Assembly (NCBI GenBank): GCA_031431235.1
Contig: JANPDA010000262.1
Location: 1-10,193, forward strand
Source: JANNSW01 sp031431235
GTDB lineage: Bacteria; Pseudomonadota; Alphaproteobacteria; Rhizobiales; Hyphomicrobiaceae
Direction: 5' to 3'
DNA: 10,193 nt
Shown here: piece by piece, positions 1 through 5,849 of the stretch
How positions within the stretch are numbered: position 1 is the stretch's first letter
How the letters are laid out: every line of letters begins with the position of its first letter
Made by a program: the position numbers and the translations under genes
The notes under the pieces: model-generated
The model's database searches: none
Told to the model about the DNA's origin: nothing
Seen by the model: the letters and a program-made list of their open reading frames with translations, nothing else

Positions 1-995
1 CCCTCGATCCCGGCGCCGAGCAGGCGACGTTGGGCGGCATGGCCTCGACGCGGGCATCGGGCACCATGGCCGTGCGCTACGGCACCATGCGCGAGAACGT
101 GATCTCACTCACTGCCGTGCTCGCCGACGGCAGCATCGTCAGGACCGGGCGGCGCGCGCGCAAATCCGCTGCCGGCTATGATCTGACGCGCCTGTTTGTC
201 GGCGCCGAGGGCACGCTCGGCGTCATCACCGAGCTCGTCGTCAAGGTCTATGGCATCCCGGAATCGATCCTCGCCGCAGTCTGCCCGTTCGCAACGCTGG
301 AGGGGGCCTGCAACACGACGATGCAGGCAATCGGTCTCGGGCTCGGGCTTGCCCGCATCGAGCTGATGGACGAGCTGCAGATGAAGGGCATCAATCTCTA
401 TTCGAAGACCGATTTCGCCGAGGTGCCGACCCTCTTCCTCGAGTTCCATGGCAGCGAGTCCGGTACTGCCGGGCAGGTCGAGACATTCCGGGCAATCGCG
501 GAAGCGGAAGGCGCGATGGGCTTCGAGCGGGCGACGGCGCCCGAGCAGCGCTCCCGCCTCTGGAAGGCGCGCCACGACGCCTATTGGGCCTGCAAGATCC
601 TGCGACCCGGTGCCGACATGCTGTCGACCGACATCTGTGTCCCGATCTCGCGCCTCGCCGAATGCGTGCGCGAGACCAAGGCCGATCTCGAACGCTCCGG
701 CATCATGGCGCCGCTCGTCGGCCATGTGGGCGACGGCAATTTTCACCTGGTGCCCTTCTTCGACCGCACCAACGCGAGCGACGTCGCCCGTATCGAGGCC
801 TTCCTCCACCGCCTGGTCGACCGCGCGCTCGCCATGGACGGCACCTCGACCGGAGAGCACGGCATCGGCCAGGGTAAGATGAAGCACATGGCCGCCGAGC
901 ACGGCGCCGGCCTCCAGGTGATGCGCGCGATCAAGCAGGCACTCGATCCCCATGGCATCATGAACCCGGGCAAGATCCTGCCGGAGGCGCTCTGA
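1..995 (+). CDS. FAD-binding D-lactate dehydrogenase (cytochrome type), 5'-truncated by window
   Basis: This flavoprotein oxidase of the FAD_binding_4/FAD-oxidase_C (GlcD/Dld) superfamily most likely oxidises D-lactate to pyruvate and passes electrons to cytochrome c or quinone. The frame is open from base 3, so 330 residues are visible of a usual 450-480. The first visible residues (DPGAEQATLGGMASTRASGT) are the end of the FAD pyrophosphate-binding loop, followed by GAEGTLGVITE, also typical of the PCMH FAD domain. The C-terminal cap has LWKARHDAYWA, the metal/substrate motif GHVGDGNFH, the active-site GTSTGEHGIG and the terminal NPGKIL. The KARHDAYWA stretch fits D-lactate dehydrogenases better than glycolate oxidase GlcD or D-2-hydroxyglutarate dehydrogenase, but the substrate is inferred. 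The gene converges on the minus-strand nuclease-like gene, with only 7 bases between the two stops. Confidence 0.9.
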   Translation, partial: LDPGAEQATLGGMASTRASGTMAVRYGTMRENVISLTAVLADGSIVRTGRRARKSAAGYDLTRLFVGAEGTLGVITELVVKVYGIPESILAAVCPFATLEGACNTTMQAIGLGLGLARIELMDELQMKGINLYSKTDFAEVPTLFLEFHGSESGTAGQVETFRAIAEAEGAMGFERATAPEQRSRLWKARHDAYWACKILRPGADMLSTDICVPISRLAECVRETKADLERSGIMAPLVGHVGDGNFHLVPFFDRTNASDVARIEAFLHRLVDRALAMDGTSTGEHGIGQGKMKHMAAEHGAGLQVMRAIKQALDPHGIMNPGKILPEAL

Positions 996-1002
996 GTGCG
1001 CT

Positions 1003-1815
1003 CTATTCCGCGGCCTTGCCATCGATCAGCTCGATTTGCTCGGGATGAGTGACCCGCATCATTGGGCCGTTGTAGCTCTCGATCCAGCCACGCACGCGGA
1101 TGCGCCGGCCGGCGAGGAGCGCGAGGTCGATGCCTGCCTTGGCAAAGAGGGCGCGCTCGCGGCCTCGGATCAGCACCGTGAAGTCCTCGCGCCAGCGCCG
1201 GTCGAACTCGATATAGATGCTCGACTTGGCGGCGGAGATGCGCAGCACGCGGCCCTCCACGAGTGCGAACTCGAGTGGGTGTCGCAGCAACTCGTCTGGC
1301 TTGCCGGCTTCCTTCACGGCGTAGGCGGGCTCGCTCCAGAGGCCGCGCTTGGCGCGGCGGGCCTGATCCTCGAGCGCCAGCAGCTCGGCAATGCAGGCGC
1401 GGCGGTCCGGCGAGGACTGGACGCGCGCATGACCTTGCCCGACCAGCTCGGCCTGGACCCAGATCCGGTCGCTCACGCCGGCCAGGAAGGCTTGCGCCAG
1501 CACGCGCCGGTAACGATCGGCCTTGGGACCCGGGAAGGCGAGATCCAGGCGCTTGCCGAGCACGAGGCCTTCGAGTGCGGTCTTGGCGGCATCGGCGGAA
1601 GGCCAGCGGGCGTCCGCTCCCGCGGTGCGTGGCGGGCGCGGTGCCATCGTACCGGCGAGCCGCAGCAGGCGGCCGTCGTCGAGCTGGACGGTCTCGCCGT
1701 CGAGCACCTTGACTGCCACGTGCGAGGCCTTCGGTTTCAGGTCGCACATGGCGGAGGTCTGCTGTGTGCTCGTCAGCAGCAGCACCGCAACAGCCGCTCC
1801 AACAGCCGCTCGCAT
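1003..1815 (-). CDS. Exported SNase-like (thermonuclease-family) protein, probably catalytically impaired
   Basis: The 270-residue protein starts with a signal peptide (about residues 1-22, MRAAVGAAVAVLLLTSTQQT then SA before MCDL), so it should act in the periplasm or outside the cell. Residues about 30-160 match the staphylococcal nuclease OB-fold: VKVLDGETVQL, RLLRLAGTMAPR, DRYRRVLAQAFL and AKRGLW. Compared with active SNases, the Arg35 and Arg87 equivalents are present (R52, R104). The calcium/catalytic positions differ: DGDT is DGET, the Asp40 equivalent is Met57 and the catalytic Glu43 equivalent is Arg60. Residues about 180-266 form a second beta-rich, OB-like domain (EGRVLRISAAKSSIYIEF ... 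RRIRVRGWIESYNGPMMRV). The ATG at 1815 is chosen because GGAGGAG lies 8 bases upstream and the signal peptide starts there; an in-frame start at 1863 would bury the signal sequence. The role may be nucleic-acid or ligand binding rather than cleavage. Confidence 0.85.
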   Translation of the reverse strand: MRAAVGAAVAVLLLTSTQQTSAMCDLKPKASHVAVKVLDGETVQLDDGRLLRLAGTMAPRPPRTAGADARWPSADAAKTALEGLVLGKRLDLAFPGPKADRYRRVLAQAFLAGVSDRIWVQAELVGQGHARVQSSPDRRACIAELLALEDQARRAKRGLWSEPAYAVKEAGKPDELLRHPLEFALVEGRVLRISAAKSSIYIEFDRRWREDFTVLIRGRERALFAKAGIDLALLAGRRIRVRGWIESYNGPMMRVTHPEQIELIDGKAAE

Positions 1816-1823
1816 CAATTCGG

Positions 1824-1830
1824 CTCCTCC
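1824..1830 (-). promoter_or_regulatory. Strong ribosome-binding site deciding the SNase-like start
   Basis: On the minus strand GGAGGAG lies 8 bases before the ATG at 1815. It favours this start over the in-frame ATG at 1863, which would add 16 residues before the signal peptide. Confidence 0.75.
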
Positions 1831-1887
1831 ATCGGTGCCCCAGGCTATGATCGGCGATGGCATGTCGCCACGGGGTATTCACCCGAG

Positions 1888-1901
1888 GCCGGTTGTCCGG
1901 C
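1888..1901 (-). terminator. Small GC stem-loop after the EamA gene
   Basis: GCCGG and CCGGC form a perfect 5-bp stem with a TTGT loop, 4 bases past the EamA stop on the minus strand. No T-tract follows, so it may only stabilise the 3' end. Confidence 0.3.
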
Positions 1902-1905
1902 ATGA

Positions 1906-2766
1906 TCAGCTGCCGCCGGCCGACAGCAGCACGGCCGAGACCGCGCCGATCCCGAGCCCGACCATCTGCATCGGGCTGACCCGCTCCTTCAGCACTAGAA
2001 CTCCCAGCACGATGGTGACGCCGGCATAGAGAGCGAGCACCGAGGCTGCGACGCCGATCAGCCCATGGGTCGCGGCAAAAACATAGGACGTGAGGCCGAT
2101 GCCGTCGAGGATGCCGGCGAGGCCCGCGATGCCGACGCCGGCTGCCGTGACGGCGGGCCGGTTGCGGCTCGAGAGCAGAAAGCCGAATGCGATGAGAGCG
2201 GCGACGATGCGCATCACCAGCAGCGCGCCGTTGCCGTAGTCGGGCTGAACGAGCCCAAGCGTGAGATTGGTTACACCGAAGGCGAGCCCGCAGGAGGCGC
2301 CGAGCACGATCGAAAGCCTGGTCTTGGCGGCGTCGCTGTCCTCGTCCACCACCCGCCCGATCACCACGACCGCGATCGTGGCAAGCGCCATGCCGATCAG
2401 CTGCACGGGCGGCGGCACGACGATCCACACCGCTTCCGCGGTCGCCGGCACCGCGACCGAGATCAGGCTCGCGAGCGGTGCGACGATACCGATCCTGCCT
2501 TCGGCGAGGCCGCGATAGAGCAACAGCAGGGCAATGCCGTCGGTCAAGCCGGCGATGATACCCAGCATCAGATCCCGACCGTGCGGCAAGGGATAGCCGC
2601 CGAGCCCGATGATGGCGATCGCCATGACCGCCGCGACCGTCTGCACGATCGCGACGGCGGCGGCGGCTCCGATCCGGTGGCCGGCCCGGCCGCCCAGGAA
2701 ATCGGCGAGCCCGAAGGTGATGGCGGCGCAGAAGGCAGCCACAAGCGGATGGATGTCGAGGTTCAT
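1906..2766 (-). CDS. EamA/DMT-superfamily membrane transporter
   Basis: This 286-residue inner-membrane permease belongs to the drug/metabolite transporter superfamily. Ten hydrophobic helices are readable. The first five begin PLVAAFCAAITFGLADFLGG and include the IAGLTDGIALLLLYRGLAEG segment. A polar linker (VVDEDSDAAKTR) follows, then a second five-helix EamA repeat containing GILDGIGLTSYVFAATHGLI, ASVLALYAGVTIVLGVLVLKE and a C-terminal glycine/alanine-rich helix. The [AS]SVLALYAGVTIVLGVLVLKE pattern near the end of the second repeat is characteristic of EamA proteins. The ATG at 2766 is preferred (MNLDIHPLV, GGAG 4 bases upstream) because the 18-residue extension to 2820 is polar and arginine/serine-rich. 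The substrate is unknown; the family includes amino acid and metabolite exporters. It is transcribed in the same direction as the SNase-like gene 90 bases downstream. Confidence 0.88.
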   Translation of the reverse strand: MNLDIHPLVAAFCAAITFGLADFLGGRAGHRIGAAAAVAIVQTVAAVMAIAIIGLGGYPLPHGRDLMLGIIAGLTDGIALLLLYRGLAEGRIGIVAPLASLISVAVPATAEAVWIVVPPPVQLIGMALATIAVVVIGRVVDEDSDAAKTRLSIVLGASCGLAFGVTNLTLGLVQPDYGNGALLVMRIVAALIAFGFLLSSRNRPAVTAAGVGIAGLAGILDGIGLTSYVFAATHGLIGVAASVLALYAGVTIVLGVLVLKERVSPMQMVGLGIGAVSAVLLSAGGS

Positions 2767-2817
2767 CGGACTCCGGCTGCAGGCTCGGTCGCTGCGGTTG
2801 AATGAGGTCCGGGACTG

Positions 2818-2846
2818 CAAAGGGCCGCCGGAGGGGCGACCCTTTG
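2818..2846 (-). terminator. Stem-loop terminator of the aminotransferase gene
   Basis: A 12-bp stem with one mismatch (CAAAGGG..GCC at 2818-2829 against GGC..CCCTTTG at 2835-2846) closes a 5-base loop, 27 bases past the aminotransferase stop. The A/T run forms the stem base, as in many intrinsic terminators. The T-run is only three long, so efficiency is uncertain. Confidence 0.55.
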
Positions 2847-2873
2847 GAAGAGCAGTCGCCTACAGACCGCCCG

Positions 2874-4286
2874 TCAGGCGCCCGCCAACCGCTTCAGGTC
2901 GGGCGTTGCCGCGTCTAGCCCTTTGGCGAAGCGCTCGACGGCTTCGTCCACATCGGGCTTCGTCATGGTCAGGGGCGGCGAGAACGACGTCACCTCGATG
3001 TAGGGCAGCGCGCGCGTCAGCACACCCGCTTCCAGCGCCTTGCCGGCGACGATGCGATGGGCGTTCGACTTCGGGTCGAAGAAGCGCTTGGCTTTCTTGT
3101 CGGCCACATACTCGATCGCCATCATCTGGCCTAGCCCACGGATGTCGCCCACGTGCGGGTGGTCGCCGACCCGCTCCTTCAGGCACTGCATGAAATACGG
3201 TCCGACCTCGGCCGCCCGCTCGGGCAGGCGCTCGCGCTCCATGATCTCGAGGTTTTTCACCCCGAGCGCACCACCGACCGGATGGCCCGAATAGGTGAAG
3301 CCGTGCATGACAGGCCCGAACTCGGGGCTTGCGTCGCGCAGCACGTTCCAAATCTTCTCCGAGATGACGGAAGCCGAGACCGGGAAGTGCGCGCTGGTGA
3401 TGCCCTTGGCCAGCGTCACGATGTCGGGCTTCAGGCTCATGCCCCCGGTCGCGAACCAGTGGCCGAGGCGGCCGAAGCCGGTGATGACCTCATCGACGAT
3501 GAAGAGGATGTCGTGCTTGGCGAGGATCGGCTGCAGGCGTTCGAAATAGCCCTTCGGCGGCATCAGCACGCCGCCGGTGCCCATGACAGGCTCGGCGATG
3601 AAGGCGGCGATGGTCTGGGGCCCCTCGCGCGCAATCAGGGCCTCGATCTCGGCGATCATGCGGTTGGTGAACTGGTCCTCCGTCTCGCCCGCCTTGCCGA
3701 AGCGGTAGAAGTGGGGGCAGGAGGTGTGGAAGACGCCCGGAATCGGGATGTCCCAGGCCTTGTGATAGGCGGGGATGCCGGTCAGGCTCGCCGACGCGTA
3801 GGTCAGGCCGTGATAGGCGCCCTCGCGCGAGATGAATTTCTTCTTCTCGGGGCGGCCCCGCAAATTGTTGTAATAACGGACGAGCTTGTAGTTGGTGTCG
3901 TTGGCATCCGACCCGCCCTGGCCGAAGAAGACTTTCGAGAGGTGCGGTGCGTTCGCCTTGGTATGGAAGAGGTCGAGCACCTTCTCGGCGAGCCGGATGA
4001 TCGGCTCGTTGGAGGCGCCCCCGAAGATGTGGAAATAGGCGAGATCCTCGACGGCCTTCTTGGCCACCTCGGCCATCTCGGGACGGCCATAGCCGATGTT
4101 GACGCACCAGAGGCCGGCGCCGCAATCGATCAGGTCGCGCCCGGTCTGGTCCTTCATGCGCACACCGCTCGCGTTCGAGACGATCAGCGGCCCCTTCTTC
4201 AGGTGGTCGGCGATCGACGTCACCGGATGGAACATGCACTCGCGGTCGATGTCCTCGAGCGGATAGTTGCGTGCGGTCTTGTCCAT
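2874..4286 (-). CDS. Class III PLP-dependent aminotransferase (omega-amino acid/amine:pyruvate type)
   Basis: The 470-residue enzyme is the full length of its family. It moves an amino group from an amine or omega-amino acid to an oxo-acid, probably pyruvate, using PLP in the cytoplasm. Visible landmarks are W60 in GAGLWCVNIGYG (substrate pocket), the phosphate-binding GQGGSDANDTNY (about 122-133), YHG at 158-160 (PLP stacking), D265 in VDEVITGFGR (pyridine nitrogen) and catalytic K294 in TLAKGITS. R425 in GVLTRALP matches the arginine that binds the alpha-carboxylate in beta-alanine- and polyamine-pyruvate transaminases. The N-terminus and the GSDANDTNYKLVRYYNNLRG block resemble SpuC-like putrescine:pyruvate and taurine/beta-alanine:pyruvate enzymes, so the exact substrate is open. 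The ATG at 4286 has GAGAGGA just upstream and starts the conserved region; an in-frame ATG at 4538 would add 84 non-homologous residues. A stem-loop follows the stop. Confidence 0.92.
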   Translation of the reverse strand: MDKTARNYPLEDIDRECMFHPVTSIADHLKKGPLIVSNASGVRMKDQTGRDLIDCGAGLWCVNIGYGRPEMAEVAKKAVEDLAYFHIFGGASNEPIIRLAEKVLDLFHTKANAPHLSKVFFGQGGSDANDTNYKLVRYYNNLRGRPEKKKFISREGAYHGLTYASASLTGIPAYHKAWDIPIPGVFHTSCPHFYRFGKAGETEDQFTNRMIAEIEALIAREGPQTIAAFIAEPVMGTGGVLMPPKGYFERLQPILAKHDILFIVDEVITGFGRLGHWFATGGMSLKPDIVTLAKGITSAHFPVSASVISEKIWNVLRDASPEFGPVMHGFTYSGHPVGGALGVKNLEIMERERLPERAAEVGPYFMQCLKERVGDHPHVGDIRGLGQMMAIEYVADKKAKRFFDPKSNAHRIVAGKALEAGVLTRALPYIEVTSFSPPLTMTKPDVDEAVERFAKGLDAATPDLKRLAGA

Positions 4287-4343
4287 GGTGTCCTCTCGTT
4301 CGGCCCAAGCATCAGGGCGCGCTCGACCCTGGCTTCGCCGGGG

Positions 4344-4371
4344 AGCATAGCGCGTGGGAGGCACGGAGCAA
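4344..4371 (-). promoter_or_regulatory. Candidate sigma-70 promoter of the aminotransferase
   Basis: The minus strand reads TTGCTC (4366-4371), a 16-base spacer and TATGCT (4344-4349), giving a leader of about 50 bases to the ATG at 4286. Similar 14-mers, GCGTGGGAGGCACG at 4352-4365 and GCATGGGAGGCGTG at 4383-4396 (plus-strand reading), lie 31 bases apart. The first fills the promoter spacer, so these could be tandem operator sites. Confidence 0.45.
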
Positions 4372-4490
4372 ACGGGGCATGTGCATGGGAGGCGTGCGAG
4401 GCGGCGAATGTGGGCACGCCTGTTGCGCCGTACCAGGATCGGCCCCGCGTCGGTGCGGATATCGCGGCGTCCTTCGCCCTGAAGTCGAGC

Positions 4491-4525
4491 AGTTGCATCC
4501 GCGCGCCTGCGGCACGGATGCAACT
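4491..4525 (-). terminator. Perfect 11-bp inverted repeat after the 63-residue gene
   Basis: AGTTGCATCCG (4491-4501) and CGGATGCAACT (4515-4525) are exact inverted copies around a 13-base loop, starting 21 bases past the small gene's stop. No T-run follows on either strand. Position suggests a terminator or mRNA 3' stabiliser; a regulator site upstream of the aminotransferase is the alternative. Confidence 0.5.
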
Positions 4526-4546
4526 GATCCGAAGTCAATGCCTAGA

Positions 4547-4738
4547 TCAATTGGTGTCAGGCAGAAGCGAGCGGATTTCGACTTCCCATTTCTTGCCGTG
4601 GCCATCCTTGACTTGGTAGGCTCTGGTGCCGGCCCGCTTCTTGTTCTCCTTGCCTTTGATCCGGTAGCCCGACTTGTCGGCGAGCGCCATGATCTTGTCG
4701 CCGAGTGTGCCGTCGTAGTTCTTGGCTGTTTGGGCCAT
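4547..4738 (-). CDS. Small basic conserved-looking protein, 63 residues, function unknown
   Basis: I do not recognise a named family. The product is hydrophilic and basic (10 Lys and 4 Arg against 8 acidic residues), with no cysteine, signal peptide or membrane segment. The middle is lysine-rich (RIKGKENKKRAGTRAY) and is followed by an alternating strand-like stretch (YQVKDGHGKKWEVEIRSLL). This suggests a compact beta-containing cytosolic protein that might bind nucleic acid. Coding is supported by a strong ribosome-binding site (AGGGAGG, 5 bases before the ATG), G/C-rich third positions, and a perfect stem-loop 21 bases past the stop. It lies divided from the aminotransferase by 260 bases that hold that gene's promoter candidate, so it is probably transcribed alone. 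Longer in-frame extension upstream to 5278 is arginine/proline-rich and looks non-coding. Confidence 0.75.
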   Translation of the reverse strand: MAQTAKNYDGTLGDKIMALADKSGYRIKGKENKKRAGTRAYQVKDGHGKKWEVEIRSLLPDTN

Positions 4739-4995
4739 CGTGGCCTCCCTACTTTTTCGAATGGGGCCGAAAGCGCAGGTTCCAGTCGCCCCGGGCCCGG
4801 AACCCCTACCAACGGGGAGGGACACTACGGCACTTCGGTGCGACGCGGTACTGAATTCCGCCTTGTCTGTTGCGGTGCAGTAGCGAGCTCGGCGCGGCTC
4901 CAAACAGCACCAGCCGGGTTGCCCGGCGAGGCAATCGGGGACGCCGTCGATGCGACAAGGCGGGGACCTGGTTCCTCCTCGCCCCACGGAAGCCC
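4739..4995. other. Intergenic stretch without a supported gene
   Basis: No frame here looks coding. It holds the leader of the 63-residue gene, a perfect palindrome CCGGGCCCGG at 4791-4800, and a 6-bp GC hairpin (GCCGGG 4913-4918 and CCCGGC 4922-4927, loop TTG). The hairpin lies 69 bases past the stop of the weak gene ending at 4996 and may be its terminator. Confidence 0.5.
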
Positions 4996-5202
4996 TCAAT
5001 CGAAATCCCGGCGGACGAGATCGAGCAGCAACGCGTCGGTGGCGCCGTAGATTTTCAGGACGAGGTGGGAGGTCTCGACCTTGCGAGCCGCTTCGAGCGC
5101 CGCCATCAGCGCGCCTTCGCGTGCCATCACCTCGGGGCCTGGCGATGCTTGCGGCTCGCGCTCGCGACCCCATTTGCCGACTGGGAAGATCGATTCCTTC
5201 AC
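4996..5202 (-). CDS. Possible small hypothetical protein, 68 residues
   Basis: I do not recognise this protein. From the GTG at 5202 the frame reads VKESIFPVGKWGRERE and then a likely amphipathic helix (MAREGALMAALEAARKVETS) and a hydrophobic strand-like end (HLVLKIYGATDALLLDLVRRDFD). Codon third positions here are strongly G/C-biased as in neighbouring genes. Upstream of the GTG the same frame becomes arginine/proline-rich and loses protein character. Weaknesses are the absence of a purine-rich ribosome-binding site before the GTG and a possible internal ATG at 5127 (43 residues, GAGG too close). A TACACT box next to a perfect palindrome about 50 bases upstream supports transcription. It could be a genuine small gene or the remnant of a longer one. 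Confidence 0.4.
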   Translation of the reverse strand: MKESIFPVGKWGREREPQASPGPEVMAREGALMAALEAARKVETSHLVLKIYGATDALLLDLVRRDFD

Positions 5203-5254
5203 GGGCGATCGCAGACGAGGAGGTGATCCGGGAGGATGCCTCTGCCGTAGCCGA

Positions 5255-5276
5255 AGTGTAGCACGGACCCCGGTCC
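5255..5276 (-). promoter_or_regulatory. Extended -10 box beside a perfect 12-bp palindrome
   Basis: The minus strand has TGCTACACT (TACACT at 5255-5260), an extended -10 element, directly preceded by the palindrome GGACCGGGGTCC (5265-5276). No good -35 hexamer is visible, which would suit an activator-dependent promoter. It is about 50 bases upstream of the GTG at 5202. Confidence 0.35.
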
Positions 5277-5319
5277 AATCTCCCCCCGATCCCCTCGCGA
5301 TGGATCGTGGTCCGCTACG

Positions 5320-5351
5320 CCGGCCGGGGTGCACTCTGCCATCCCGGCCGG
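5320..5351 (-). terminator. Stem-loop after the DUF2147 gene
   Basis: CCGGCCGGG (5320-5328) and CCCGGCCGG (5343-5351) form a perfect 9-bp GC stem around a 14-base loop, 20 bases past the DUF2147 stop. No T-tract follows. Confidence 0.45.
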
Positions 5352-5371
5352 ATCGTTGCGCGGCCGAGGTC

Positions 5372-5752
5372 TCAGTTGCCGGCGACGCGCGAGAGCGTAT
5401 CACCTTTGCACAACAACCCGGCAAGGGCGCAGCCTTCGAGCTTGAGGCTGTTGGCGTCGAGAAGGGTCACGATGCCCTCGTAGGTCTTGCCCTCGCTGGT
5501 CAGCGCACCCTTCCAGACATTGTCGCCGGTCTTATCGGCGCCATCCATCACGATCGTGCCGAGGGAGGCCTGCTTGGCAGGATCCGTGACCTTGACGACC
5601 TTGGCGCAGAGCTTGCCGCCGCAATCGTAGAACTCGAGCTCGGTCCCGGTCGAGGCGCGCAGCCAGACACCGAAGGGATCAGCCGCAAGGGCGGGAGCGG
5701 CCGAAGCAGCGAGCAACAGGCCGGCAACGAGTGCATTTTTGAGATTTGGCAT
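5372..5752 (-). CDS. Secreted DUF2147-family protein
   Basis: The 126-residue precursor has a clear signal peptide: positive MPNLKN, a hydrophobic core, and an APALA/AD cleavage site after residue 23, leaving about 103 mature residues in the periplasm. The mature part follows the DUF2147 pattern: FGVWLRASTGTELEFYDC near the start, GGKLCAKVV, NVWKGAL, YEGIVTLL and a C-terminal KLEGCALAGLLCKGDTLSRV. Four cysteines (44, 49, 108, 115) are in family positions and could form disulfides. The family is a small beta-barrel-like fold of unknown biochemical role. Members are often taken as envelope or stress-associated, which is not demonstrated here. The ATG at 5752 is chosen because the signal peptide starts there with GGGGA 7 bases upstream; a GTG at 5779 would add nine residues. 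A GC stem-loop follows the stop. Confidence 0.85.
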   Translation of the reverse strand: MPNLKNALVAGLLLAASAAPALAADPFGVWLRASTGTELEFYDCGGKLCAKVVKVTDPAKQASLGTIVMDGADKTGDNVWKGALTSEGKTYEGIVTLLDANSLKLEGCALAGLLCKGDTLSRVAGN

Positions 5753-5779
5753 CTGACGGTCCCCAATTGTGTGTCTCAC

Positions 5780-5849
5780 GCGACATGCCCTCGCAGACGA
5801 CTGCGGCAGCTCCGGGGCGGCAGAGCGGGCGCTGTGGATAGCATGTCGC
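5780..5849. repeat. Inverted repeat between the oxidoreductase and DUF2147 genes
   Basis: GCGACATGC (5780-5788) and GCATGTCGC (5841-5849) are exact inverted copies 52 bases apart, the second touching the oxidoreductase stop. Inside lies a perfect CGCAG/CTGCG hairpin with a 4-base loop (5792-5805). The whole could be a terminator structure for the oxidoreductase or the leader of DUF2147. Confidence 0.4.

Noticed and set aside
1853..1869. GGCGA/TCGCC inverted repeat upstream of the SNase-like gene as an operator
   Set aside because: Only 5-bp arms with a 7-base loop and no associated promoter boxes; such repeats are expected by chance in GC-rich DNA.
743..2428. 561-codon open frame on the minus strand across three genes
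   Set aside because: It is arginine-rich with no recognisable domain and lies across the D-lactate dehydrogenase, SNase-like and EamA genes, whose own frames have clear motifs. It is a GC-rich shadow frame.
3153..4619. 488-codon plus-strand open frame opposite the aminotransferase
   Set aside because: No motif or ribosome-binding site; the aminotransferase on the other strand explains the sequence fully.
4263..4738. Similar N-termini of the aminotransferase (MDKTARNY) and the 63-residue protein (MAQTAKNY)
   Set aside because: The codons differ and the similarity stops after eight residues, so chance is the simplest explanation.
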